Source: Pseudomonas putida (GTDB lineage Bacteria; Pseudomonadota; Gammaproteobacteria; Pseudomonadales; Pseudomonadaceae). From it: DNA of 51,044 bases. Each line of letters starts with the position of its first letter. The stretch's first letter is position 1. The position numbers and the translations under genes are program-made. The notes beneath the pieces were generated by a model. The model had not been told where the DNA came from and did not search any database. It worked only from the letters and a program-made list of their open reading frames with translations. The stretch covers positions 1 to 51,044 of the forward strand of contig NZ_JANHLE010000036.1 of the NCBI RefSeq assembly GCF_028682475.1, given 5' to 3'. Shown here in pieces: positions 32,721 through 41,265 of the stretch.

Positions 32721-33997
32721 CGGAGGGGCACCTGGTCGAAGCTGTAGTGAATCCGGTTCAGACGGTGGCAAATGTGTGTCAGGCGGCTTCGGTCTGTGCC
32801 GTTCGTCCCGCCGCTCAAGGCGTTACGCAGAATCTGGGCAAGGGCGTCCAGATCCTCGCTGCTGATACCCAGGCGCGTGATCTCCTGTACGCCAAAGCGC
32901 AGGCAGTCGCGGCCATTGACACGCTTGTTGTTGACCCGGATGCCCAGTTCGTTGAGTTGTTGGGCGGCGCGCTGGCTGCAGGCGCTCTCGAGCAGTAGTA
33001 GATGGGTGTCCGTAGGGAGCACTGTCCAACCGGGGAGGTCGGCCAGCGCGTTGCGCAACTGACGGGCGTTATTGCACATGCGTTGGGCGTAAGCCTGGCC
33101 ATAACGCTCCATTTCCACGAGGGTAACGAACAGTTGCAGCAATCCCGGCAGGTTGGGCGAGGACACGAGTGCGCCGCTGATGTTCTGTTCGATCTGCCTG
33201 GCAAGGTCGGCGCACCGGCAGACAATCAATGCCCGGTGCGGGCCCGGAAGTGACTTGTGGGTGTTGCCCTGAAGGATGTCGGCGCCCTCATCGAGCGGGT
33301 TGGCAAAGGCCTGGCCGGCGATAAGGCCGAGGGTGTGGGAGGCGTCGTAAATGATCAGCGTTTGGCGGTAGCCGTGGCGATTGAGCAGATCTCGCAACGG
33401 CTTGACGAGGATCGCAACTGTGGTCAGACCGTGATCGAGGAGCACGGCCGACGGTTGCTGCCCGAGGGCCTGGAGCTGTTGGTCGAACGCGTCCAGATCG
33501 ATTTGCCCGTCGACGCGCAGTCTGAAAAAACGGCTGCGCCTGCCGATCTTTTGCACCAATGGCCCGGTCGCGAAATGTCCGCCGCATTCAGGTGACAGGG
33601 ACAGAACGGTTTCGCCTGGTTCAGTCAATGCCGCCAGCACGCTCAGCGTGCAATGGACGCCGGAAAGAACCCGGTACTCAACGAATTCGACATTGAACAT
33701 GGAATGAACGGCCCGGGTCGCGAGTGCCTTCAGCGTTTCCACTTCTGGAAAATGCTCGACCTGCATGCCGTTGAACTCGGCAGCATAACGGTGGCCCTCT
33801 GCAGTTTGGGCATTAAACAGATAACGGTCGTAATGACGGTTCTGTCCAAGTGTACGGGCAGTTTCGGACAGTATGTTCTCGTTAGCAGTCAGGGATAATG
33901 TCGATGTCCGCCGTGCAAGTGCCTGTTCAAACGCTTCGGCAATGTCCTTTTGTACATCGAGTAAGGTGGCTGGGCGTGCAGAAGTTGGATGATCCAT
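32717..33997 (-). CDS. SHMT-like PLP enzyme (possible transaldolase/aldolase)
   Basis: 426 residues of the serine hydroxymethyltransferase fold: TSTLSLTANENILSETAR, YDRYLFNAQTAEGHRYAAEF, VLSGVHCTLSVLAALTEPGE, then IYDASHTLGLIAGQAF and the PLP-lysine region ILQGNTHKSLPGPHRALI. It differs enough from housekeeping GlyA (for example TANENI for SENF-type segments) to suggest a specialised role, such as an L-threonine transaldolase or beta-hydroxy-amino-acid aldolase. Its ATG shares one base with the stop of the oxygenase gene (TAATG). Confidence 0.75.
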   Translation of the reverse strand: MDHPTSARPATLLDVQKDIAEAFEQALARRTSTLSLTANENILSETARTLGQNRHYDRYLFNAQTAEGHRYAAEFNGMQVEHFPEVETLKALATRAVHSMFNVEFVEYRVLSGVHCTLSVLAALTEPGETVLSLSPECGGHFATGPLVQKIGRRSRFFRLRVDGQIDLDAFDQQLQALGQQPSAVLLDHGLTTVAILVKPLRDLLNRHGYRQTLIIYDASHTLGLIAGQAFANPLDEGADILQGNTHKSLPGPHRALIVCRCADLARQIEQNISGALVSSPNLPGLLQLFVTLVEMERYGQAYAQRMCNNARQLRNALADLPGWTVLPTDTHLLLLESACSQRAAQQLNELGIRVNNKRVNGRDCLRFGVQEITRLGISSEDLDALAQILRNALSGGTNGTDRSRLTHICHRLNRIHYSFDQVPLR

Positions 33998-34749
33998 TAG
34001 TCCCCCGCCAAGTCGAAGTCAATGATCAACATGTCACGAGTGCCAGGCGTTGAACCGTCAGGATGCGGTTGCAACGGAGAAACTTCGTGCAGAAGCGTCC
34101 GGTCATTCAACACGACTGTTTCCATGTAATCTGTCAGGGTTGCACGGAATACGGTTTCGCCATTTTCGTCAAACACCCGGCTTTCTCCGCCAATCACTGA
34201 CTGGCGCTGAATCAGGTGTTGAAAGACAAAGTCATGACCATCGCGGTGTCGTCCTTCGGGCGTGGCCTGGCCTTCATTATGCTCATCGCACAAGACCCGG
34301 AATTGGTGGCAGGTGACTAGCCAGTCGCGCTGGCCGACGGTCAGCTCCAGGAGCGCCAGGTCGGCTGCCAGTAGCGTTTGCAGCACGGGCGAGCCGATAA
34401 AGGACGTTTCGCTGCGTGCATAGGTGCGTTCAATGCCACCGAGCAGCGGGTTATGGGCCGGGGGCTGAAAAAAGTTGCAGCTTTCGAGCGTTTTCCAGCG
34501 CCTGTCCTTGTGGCGATACTCGAACTTGCAGATACGCCGCTGGCGGGTACCGTTTGCTGCGCCCAGATAGATATCTGGCCGCAGGGTGTTCCAGGTTGCA
34601 TTGAATGCACGGCACGTTTCGTTACCCAGTTGGGCAACCAGAGCCGCTGGATAACAAGTGCTGCTGGCGTAGAGGCAGTTACTCAGTGATTCGGAAAGTT
34701 CATACAGTGCGCTTTCGTCCGAATACCGTATCGCGCCGTTGGAACTCAT
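33997..34749 (-). CDS. 2-oxoglutarate/Fe(II)-dependent oxygenase-like protein
   Basis: 250 residues. The C-terminal half resembles the 2OG-Fe dioxygenase family of free amino-acid hydroxylases: an iron-site HxD in PEGRHRDGHDFVFQHL, a distal His in LLHEVSPLQPH and a likely 2OG-binding Arg in GTRDMLIIDFDL. It probably hydroxylates an amino acid or amino-acid derivative. It is the first gene of the six-gene operon. No strong ribosome binding site is seen before ATG 34749. Iron dependence and the substrate are inferred from family only. Confidence 0.7.
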   Translation of the reverse strand: MSSNGAIRYSDESALYELSESLSNCLYASSTCYPAALVAQLGNETCRAFNATWNTLRPDIYLGAANGTRQRRICKFEYRHKDRRWKTLESCNFFQPPAHNPLLGGIERTYARSETSFIGSPVLQTLLAADLALLELTVGQRDWLVTCHQFRVLCDEHNEGQATPEGRHRDGHDFVFQHLIQRQSVIGGESRVFDENGETVFRATLTDYMETVVLNDRTLLHEVSPLQPHPDGSTPGTRDMLIIDFDLAGD

Positions 34750-35105
34750 GTTGCAGGCACGCGTTTGGCGTTAGAAAAAATAATTCGCAGCGGACATTTA
34801 TGATAACCAATCATGCAAGAGTTCCTCTCTTGTGTGGTTAATATTCCCTGTTGCTGTCTCATGGTTTCTTTATTGTTTTAATTTATCAATTCGGTTTTTG
34901 TAAAAATATGTAACTTGCGCTGTTGGCTACTTATGTCGCAGGCGTTGAACAGAAGTTGTTATGAGGCTGGTGGCTTGTAGGAAGTAACTTACAGTCAAAT
35001 ATTTAAGTGCTGGATGTGTGTTTGGGTGCGTGAATAAACAATATTGCTACAACAATAATGCGACAAACATTGACCCGCCTCCCAAGCATGCGTAGCCTTG
35101 CGCTT
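34750..35105. other. AT-rich divergent intergenic region, no gene
   Basis: About 350 bases, much richer in A and T than the surroundings (for example TTTATTGTTTTAATTTATC near 34870-34890). It separates the leftward biosynthetic operon from the rightward cobalamin riboswitch and must hold both promoters. Short inverted repeats such as TATTGTTG...CAACAATA near 35040 are visible, but no promoter can be assigned with confidence. The composition suggests a junction or silenced region of foreign origin. Confidence 0.6.
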
Positions 35106-35296
35106 TCGAGGTTCTTCGGCACGTGCCGAAGCTAAGAAGGGAACGCGGTTCAAGCCGCGGCTGCCCCCGCAACTGTGAACGGTGATGTTTACTGCCACGC
35201 CACTGCCGGCTCTATCGAATGAGCGGGCGGGAAGGCGCAGCGAACCTCAGGCCAAGGCCTGAACACCGTCAGCCAGGAGACCTGCCTCGAACAGTT
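35106..35296 (+). promoter_or_regulatory. Cobalamin (B12) riboswitch upstream of cobW
   Basis: The leader has GAAGCTAAGAAGGGAACGCGG, the core GGCTGCCCCCGCAACTGTGA, a variable stem (GAGCGGGCGGGAAGGCGCAGCGAA) and the 3' conserved block GTCAGCCAGGAGACCTGCC. This is a standard cobalamin riboswitch, about 100 bases before the cobW start. It is the second one in the window, on the opposite strand to the one near 28.2 kb. Confidence 0.96.
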
Positions 35297-35398
35297 TCCG
35301 ACATAAACCGGGCGGGGTGATCCGGTGGCGAACGCGCCCAGGTAGTGATGCCTTTGGCTCTCGTCCCGCATGCCCGCCATCCTGCCAAGGGCATCGAC

Positions 35399-36466
35399 AT
35401 GAAAACACTGGCCAAACTCCCCGTCACCATCGTTACCGGCTTTCTCGGCTCGGGCAAAACCACGCTGCTGCGGCATATGCTCGACAACGCCCAGGGGCGG
35501 CGCATCGCGGTGATCGTCAACGAGTTCGGCGAGCTGGGCATCGACGGCGAAATCCTCAAGCAGTGCAGCATCGGCTGCAGCGAAGAAGAGGCCAATGGCC
35601 GCGTCTATGAACTGGCCAACGGCTGCCTGTGCTGCACTGTGCAGGAAGAGTTCTTCCCGGTGATGCGTGAGCTGGTAGCCCGCCGTGGCGATCTCGACCA
35701 TATCCTCATCGAAACCAGTGGCCTGGCCCTGCCCAAACCGTTGGTGCAAGCCTTCCAATGGCCGGAAATCCGTAACGCCTGCACGGTTGATGCAGTGATC
35801 ACCGTGGTCGACAGCCCGGCGGTGGCCGCAGGCACCTTTGCCGCTTACCCGGAGCAGGTCGACGCCCAGCGCAAACTCGACCCGAACCTGGACCACGAGT
35901 CGCCGCTGCACGAACTGTTTGCCGACCAGCTGGCCAGTGCCGACCTGGTGGTGTTGAACAAGGCTGACCTGATCGCCGCCGATGATCTGGCCAAGGTCCG
36001 CGCCGAAGTACAGGAAGAGCTGCCGCCAGCGGTCAAAGTGATCGAAGCCAGCAGCGGCCGTCTGCCGCTGGACGTGCTGCTGGGCCTGGGCGCCGAATCG
36101 GAAGCGCATATCGATGGCCGTCGGACTCACCACGATTCGCACCATGACGGCGATGACCACGACGATCATGACCACGATGCCTTCGACTCGATCTCCATCG
36201 AGCTGCCGCAAGCCGACGAGAGCCTGCTGCTCGATGCCTTGACCCAACTGGTGGTGCAGCACGGCATTCTGCGGGTCAAAGGCTTCGCAGCGATCCCCGG
36301 CAAACCGATGCGCTTGCTGATTCAGGGTGTGGGCACGCGCTTCGACAAACACTTCGACCGCGCCTGGCGCAGCGAAGAGCCGCGCACCACGCGCCTGGTG
36401 CTGATCGGCCAGGAACTGGATGCGGACCAACTGGAAGCGAGCCTGCGCGCCGCCTTGAGCGTCTGA
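35399..36466 (+). CDS. cobW: CobW GTPase, cobalt metallochaperone for the chelatase
   Basis: 355 residues. The G3E GTPase motifs are present: Walker A GFLGSGKTTLLR near residue 14, the metal-binding CxCC motif in NGCLCCTVQEE, the ILIETSGLALP switch and the VLNKADLI base motif. A His/Asp-rich segment near 240-260 (HHDSHHDGDDHDDHDHD) can hold several cobalt ions, and a CobW C-terminal domain follows. The start at 35399 is chosen by family length, with AAGGG upstream. CobW delivers Co(II) to the CobN chelatase, whose gene starts three bases downstream. Confidence 0.95.
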   Translation: MKTLAKLPVTIVTGFLGSGKTTLLRHMLDNAQGRRIAVIVNEFGELGIDGEILKQCSIGCSEEEANGRVYELANGCLCCTVQEEFFPVMRELVARRGDLDHILIETSGLALPKPLVQAFQWPEIRNACTVDAVITVVDSPAVAAGTFAAYPEQVDAQRKLDPNLDHESPLHELFADQLASADLVVLNKADLIAADDLAKVRAEVQEELPPAVKVIEASSGRLPLDVLLGLGAESEAHIDGRRTHHDSHHDGDDHDDHDHDAFDSISIELPQADESLLLDALTQLVVQHGILRVKGFAAIPGKPMRLLIQGVGTRFDKHFDRAWRSEEPRTTRLVLIGQELDADQLEASLRAALSV

Positions 36467-36469
36467 TCC

Positions 36470-39400
36470 ATGCACCTGCTGCGGACCCAGCCCGGTGGTT
36501 TTGTACCGGACGACAGTATTGCCGATCTCGGCCAGACCCCGGCCGAGCTGGTCATTCTCTGCAGCGGTGACTCGCACCTGGCACTGCTGGCCGAAACCGC
36601 CCAGCAGCTGCCCGAGGATTTCCCCAGCCTGCGTCTGGCCAACCCGATGCAAGTACAGAACCATGCCTCGGTCGACCTGTATGTCGACGAGGTGTTGCGC
36701 CATGCCAAGGTGATTCTGGTGTCACTGCACGGCGGTGTCGGCTATTGGCGCTACGGTGTCGAGCAGTTGCTGGAGCTGGCGGCCCGTGGCGTGCAGTTGA
36801 TCCTGGTACCGGGTGATGATCGGCCCGACCCGGAACTGACCAGCCTGAGTACCGTGTCGGCAGAGCAGGCCGAGCGGCTCTGGCACTTTTTGCGCCAGGG
36901 CGGCAAGGCCAACGCCCTGAACCTGTTCAACTACCTGGCCAGCCAGTGGTTGCAACGTGATTACCCCTGGGGCGAGCCGCAACAGCTGCCACGCACGGCG
37001 GTGTATCACCCGCGCAAAGCCAGCGCCGAGCTGGCTGACTGGTTTGCCGAGTGGCAGGTCGAACACCCGGTGGTGCCGATCCTGTTCTATCGCTCTCACC
37101 TGCAAGCGGCCAACACGGCTTTTATCGATACCTTTTGCGAGCGCTTGCAACTGGCGGGGCTTAATCCTTTGCCGATTGCAGTGGCCAGCCTTAAAGAGGC
37201 CGCTTGCCTGGCTCAGGTCGAAGACTGGCTCGATCAGGTCGACGCCGCCTTGATCATCAATACCACCGGCTTTGCCCAGTCCAGCCCCGAGCAACCGCAC
37301 TTGCGGCCGTTTCGCCGGGATGTCCCGGTGCTGCAGGCGATCTGCGCCCAGGACAACCAGCCAGGCTGGGAAACCAGCGAGCAAGGCCTGGGTGCCCGCG
37401 ACCTGGCCATGCACATCGTCTTGCCGGAACTGGACGGGCGCATCATCACCCGGCCGATCAGCTTCAAGGACCTGGCCTGGCGCAGCGAGCGCAGCCAGTC
37501 GGACGTGGTCTGCTATCGCCCGCATGCCGAGCGCATGGACTTTGTCGCTGAACTGGCGCGGCGCTGGTGCGCGCTGGCACAGTTGCCCAACCAGGACAAA
37601 CGCGTCGCCCTGATCCTGGCCAACTACCCGACCCGCGATGGGCGTATCGGCAACGGCGTCGGCCTCGACACGCCGGCGGCAGCCTTGAATATCCTCCGTG
37701 CTCTGCAAGTGCAGGGTTATCCGCTGAGCGCCTTGCCCGACAGCGGCACGGCGCTGATCCAGACGCTGCTCGGCGGCGTCAGCAATGATCTGGACAGCCT
37801 GGACCAGCGCCCCTGCCTGCAAAGCATGGCGCTGGAAGATTACCGTGCTGCCTTTGCCGCCTTGCCCCAGGCCAATCAGGACGCTGTGCGCGAGCGCTGG
37901 GGCGAACCGGAGCAGGACCCGATGTTCCGCAGCGAGCGGATGATGGTCGCTGGCCTGCGCTTCGGCCTGACCTTCGTCGGTATCCAGCCGGCCCGAGGCT
38001 ATCAGCTGGACCAGAGCGCGGTGTACCACGATCCCGATCTGGTGCCGCCGCACGGTTACCTGGCGTTCTATTTCTGGCTGCGCCACGGCTTTGCCGCCGA
38101 CGCCTTGATCCATGTCGGCAAGCACGGCAACCTCGAGTGGCTGCCGGGCAAGGGCGTCGGCCTGTCTGCCAGTTGCTGGCCGGATGCGTTGATCGGGCCG
38201 CTGCCCAACATTTATCCGTTCATCGTCAATGACCCCGGTGAGGGCGCCCAGGCCAAGCGCCGCACTCAGGCGGTGATTATCGATCACCTGATGCCGCCGT
38301 TGACCCGCGCTGAAACCTACGGGCCGTTGCGTCACCTTGAAGCACTGGCCGACGAATATTACGAAGCGCAACTGCTCGACCCCCGTCGAGCCCGTGAGCT
38401 GCAACGGGACATTCTTGAGCTGGTGCGCGATAACCATATCGACCGTGAGCTGCAGCTGGAAGGTGCCCTGGACGATGCCGCCGTGTGGCTGCCGCGCCTG
38501 GACACCTACTTGTGTGACCTCAAGGAGTCGCAGATCCGCGATGGCCTGCATGTGTTTGGCGAGTCGCCAGACGGACGCCTGCGCATCGATACCTTGCTGG
38601 CGTTGTTGCGCGTCGAGCGTGGTGATGGCCGCGGCGCCAATGCCAGTTTGCTGCGAGCCTTGGCCAGAGCGCTGGCGCTGGGCTTCGATCCACTCGATTG
38701 TGCCCTCGGCGAACCCTGGAACGGCCCGCGCCCGGCGTTGTTGGAGGCGCAGGACGAGGCGCTGTGGCGTACGGCGGGGGACACCCGTGAACGCCTGGAG
38801 CTGCTCGCCGGTCATTACATCGCACACACGCTGGCAGGCACCGCTCAGGTGCCGCAGGAGCCACAGTGGTCAGAGGTGCGCGCCGTCCTCGAGGCGCTGC
38901 AACAAACCATCGCGCCGCAACTGGATGCCTGTGGCCCGGCCGAACTGCAAGGGCTGCTGGCAGCCCTGCAAGGCCGCTTCGTTCCGGCCGGCCCCAGTGG
39001 TGCCCCCAGCCGCGGGCGCCTGGATGTGCTGCCGACCGGGCGCAACTTCTATACCGTTGATGTGCGCAATCTGCCGACCACTACAGCCTGGCGTATCGGC
39101 TTTGCTTCGGCCAACCTGATTCTTGAACGTCACCTGCAGGACCACGGCGATCACTTGCGCCAGCTCGGCCTGTCGGTCTGGGGCACGGCGACCATGCGTA
39201 CCGGTGGCGATGATATCGCCCAGGCCATGGCCCTGCTCGGCGTGCGCCCGGTATGGGCCAGCGGCAGCCAGCGGGTCGACGACTTCGAAATCCTGCCCTT
39301 GAGCCTGCTGGACCGGCCACGGGTGGATGTGACGTTGCGGGTGTCGGGGTTCTTCCGCGATGCCTTCGGCAACCTCATCAAGCTGTTCGATGCCGCGGTG

Positions 39401-40231
39401 CAGGCGGTGGCCGCGCTGGACGAACCTGATGACCTCAACCCGCTCGCCGCCAGGGTGCGCAGCGAGCGTGCCGAATTCGAGCGTCAGGGCATGAGCCAGG
39501 AGCAGGCAGCGCGTCAGGCGGGCTGGCGGATTTTCGGCGCCAAGCCCGGGGCCTATGGTGCCGGCGTGCAGAACGCAATCGATGGGCACTTGTGGCATGA
39601 GCGCAAGGACCTTGCCGAGGTCTACCTCAACCACGGTGGCTATGCGTACGGCGCTGCGGATGAAGGGACACCCGCGCGGGCCGATTTTGCCCGGCGCTTG
39701 AGTCAGGTCCAGGCGGTGATCCAGAACCAGGACAACCACGAGCATGACCTGCTCGATTCCAACGACTACTACCAGTTCCAGGGTGGCATGCTGGCGGCGG
39801 TGGAAAGTTTGGGCGGCAAGCCTGCGGCGAGTTACCACGGCGACCACAGTCAGCCCGACCGTCCGCGCATCCGCACCTTGAAAGAAGAGCTCAACCGGGT
39901 GATCCGCGCCCGTGCGCTCAATCCGAAATGGATCGACGGGGTCAAGCGTCACGGCTACAAAGGTGCCTTTGAGCTGGCGGCCACCATCGACAACCTGTTC
40001 GCCTTCGATGCCACCACGCACCTGATTGACGATCACCATTACCAGTCGCTGGCCGAGGCCTATGTGCTTGACGCGGCGACCCGCGACTTTATCCGTCAGC
40101 ACAACCCCCAGGCGCTGCGCGACATCACCGAGCGTTTGCTCGAAGCCCAGCAGCGCGGTCTGTGGGAGCAACCGGGGGACTACCGAGAGGCCCTCGAAGA
40201 GCAACTGCTGGACGGTGAAGAAGAGACTTGA
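36470..40231 (+). CDS. cobN: Cobaltochelatase large subunit CobN
   Basis: 1253 residues, normal for CobN. The CobN/BchH family signatures are present: ILVSLHGGVGYWRYG near residue 85, LILANYPTRDGRIGNGVGLDTPAAAL near 385 (partly conserved in all family members), DALIHVGKHGNLEWLPGK near 545 and LGLSVWGTATMRTGGDD near 905. It inserts cobalt into hydrogenobyrinic acid a,c-diamide together with AAA+ subunits. It follows cobW by three bases and is followed one base later by the chlI-like gene. Confidence 0.97.
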   Translation: MHLLRTQPGGFVPDDSIADLGQTPAELVILCSGDSHLALLAETAQQLPEDFPSLRLANPMQVQNHASVDLYVDEVLRHAKVILVSLHGGVGYWRYGVEQLLELAARGVQLILVPGDDRPDPELTSLSTVSAEQAERLWHFLRQGGKANALNLFNYLASQWLQRDYPWGEPQQLPRTAVYHPRKASAELADWFAEWQVEHPVVPILFYRSHLQAANTAFIDTFCERLQLAGLNPLPIAVASLKEAACLAQVEDWLDQVDAALIINTTGFAQSSPEQPHLRPFRRDVPVLQAICAQDNQPGWETSEQGLGARDLAMHIVLPELDGRIITRPISFKDLAWRSERSQSDVVCYRPHAERMDFVAELARRWCALAQLPNQDKRVALILANYPTRDGRIGNGVGLDTPAAALNILRALQVQGYPLSALPDSGTALIQTLLGGVSNDLDSLDQRPCLQSMALEDYRAAFAALPQANQDAVRERWGEPEQDPMFRSERMMVAGLRFGLTFVGIQPARGYQLDQSAVYHDPDLVPPHGYLAFYFWLRHGFAADALIHVGKHGNLEWLPGKGVGLSASCWPDALIGPLPNIYPFIVNDPGEGAQAKRRTQAVIIDHLMPPLTRAETYGPLRHLEALADEYYEAQLLDPRRARELQRDILELVRDNHIDRELQLEGALDDAAVWLPRLDTYLCDLKESQIRDGLHVFGESPDGRLRIDTLLALLRVERGDGRGANASLLRALARALALGFDPLDCALGEPWNGPRPALLEAQDEALWRTAGDTRERLELLAGHYIAHTLAGTAQVPQEPQWSEVRAVLEALQQTIAPQLDACGPAELQGLLAALQGRFVPAGPSGAPSRGRLDVLPTGRNFYTVDVRNLPTTTAWRIGFASANLILERHLQDHGDHLRQLGLSVWGTATMRTGGDDIAQAMALLGVRPVWASGSQRVDDFEILPLSLLDRPRVDVTLRVSGFFRDAFGNLIKLFDAAVQAVAALDEPDDLNPLAARVRSERAEFERQGMSQEQAARQAGWRIFGAKPGAYGAGVQNAIDGHLWHERKDLAEVYLNHGGYAYGAADEGTPARADFARRLSQVQAVIQNQDNHEHDLLDSNDYYQFQGGMLAAVESLGGKPAASYHGDHSQPDRPRIRTLKEELNRVIRARALNPKWIDGVKRHGYKGAFELAATIDNLFAFDATTHLIDDHHYQSLAEAYVLDAATRDFIRQHNPQALRDITERLLEAQQRGLWEQPGDYREALEEQLLDGEEET

Positions 40232-40232
40232 G

Positions 40233-41237
40233 ATGACTGAACCTGCACATTTTCCGCTGTCTGCCGTGGTCGGCGCCGAAGCGTTGAAGCTCGCCTTGTG
40301 CCTGACCGCCATCGATCCGAAAATCGGTGGCGTGTTGATCGAAGGCCCACGCGGCATGGCCAAGAGTACCTTGGCCCGGGGTCTGGCCGATCTGCTCGGT
40401 GAGGGGCCGTTCGTGACCCTGCCGTTGGGCGCCAGTGAAGAGCGCCTGATCGGCACGCTTGACCTGGACGCCGCGCTGGCCCAGGGCAAGGCGCAGTTTT
40501 CTCCAGGCGTGCTGGCCAAGGCCGATGGCGGCGTGCTGTATGTCGATGAGGTCAACCTGCTGGCCGATCACCTGGTTGACGTGCTGCTGGATGTTGCTGC
40601 CAGCGGTACCAACCGGGTCGAGCGCGATGGCATTTCCCACCGCCACAGTGCCCGGTTCGTGCTGATTGGCACCATGAACCCGGAAGAGGGCGAGCTGCGC
40701 CCGCAGCTGCTCGATCGCTTCGGGCTCAACGTCGCCCTCGACGGCCAGCCGGCGCCCGAGGCCCGTGGGCAGATTATCCGTCGGCGGCTGGACTTCGATG
40801 CCGACCCTGAGGCTTTTTGCCTGCAGTGGGCTGAGGCACAAGCGCAATTGCGCGCCCGTTGCCAGGCTGCCCGTGAACAGTTGACCCGGATTGCCCTGGA
40901 CGACCAGGCCCTGGCGCAGATCACCGAGCGTTGCTTTGCTGCCGGGGTCGATGGCTTGCGCGCCGACCTGGTGTGGCTGCGCGCCGCCCGCGCGCATGCC
41001 GCCTGGCGCGGTGCCGGGCAGATCGATGCAGAGGATATCGAGGCGGTGGCCGAGTTTGCCTTGCGTCACCGCCGTCGCGAGGTGCCACAACCGCCTGTGC
41101 ACAGCCCGGCGCCGGAACCTCAAGGCGGCCATGGCGCGAATACCCAGCAAGGGCAGGGCGCCTGGGGCGAAATGCCGCCGCAAGCGACAGCGACCGGTGC
41201 TCGCCGCGAGGTGCCGAACTGGGCAAAAAAGCCCTGA
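40233..41237 (+). CDS. ChlI-like AAA+ subunit of cobalt chelatase (zero-frame product)
   Basis: 334 residues. The magnesium-chelatase-type AAA+ motifs are present: Walker A GPRGMAKSTLARGLAD, KADGGVLYVDEVNLLADHLV (Walker B) and GTMNPEEGELRPQLLDRFG (sensor). The C terminus is a Pro/Gln-rich linker (QPPVHSPAPEPQGGHG). The ATG at 40233 is one base past the cobN stop. Near the stop, the heptamer A-AAA-AAG lies exactly in frame. Normal termination would give the small subunit; a -1 shift would add the VWA domain encoded in the next frame. Many B12 producers use such a ChlI/ChlD-like pair with CobN instead of CobS/CobT. Confidence 0.92.
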   Translation: MTEPAHFPLSAVVGAEALKLALCLTAIDPKIGGVLIEGPRGMAKSTLARGLADLLGEGPFVTLPLGASEERLIGTLDLDAALAQGKAQFSPGVLAKADGGVLYVDEVNLLADHLVDVLLDVAASGTNRVERDGISHRHSARFVLIGTMNPEEGELRPQLLDRFGLNVALDGQPAPEARGQIIRRRLDFDADPEAFCLQWAEAQAQLRARCQAAREQLTRIALDDQALAQITERCFAAGVDGLRADLVWLRAARAHAAWRGAGQIDAEDIEAVAEFALRHRRREVPQPPVHSPAPEPQGGHGANTQQGQGAWGEMPPQATATGARREVPNWAKKP

Positions 41238-41265
41238 GCATCCGTCGCCCGCGCACGGCGGATGC
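41208..41265 (+). promoter_or_regulatory. Programmed -1 frameshift signal joining chlI to chlD
   Basis: Three elements occur in the order known from dnaX. A Shine-Dalgarno-like GAGGTG at 41208-41213 is 11 bases before the slippery heptamer A-AAA-AAG at 41225-41231, which is in the zero frame. A six-base spacer holding the zero-frame TGA follows. A 10-bp stem with an eight-base loop then pairs 41238-41247 with 41256-41265, with one U-G pair. Confidence 0.85.

Noticed and set aside
35345..35398. An earlier start for CobW
   Set aside because: It would add 18 residues of no family match, with no good ribosome binding site; the ATG at 35399 begins the conserved domain.
36722..38827. A 701-codon open frame antisense to cobN
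   Set aside because: Shadow frame; CobN signatures are on the plus strand throughout.
40931..41230. The VWA frame starting far inside the chlI-like gene
   Set aside because: The upstream part is Arg-rich shadow sequence; VWA-related sequence begins only after the frameshift site.
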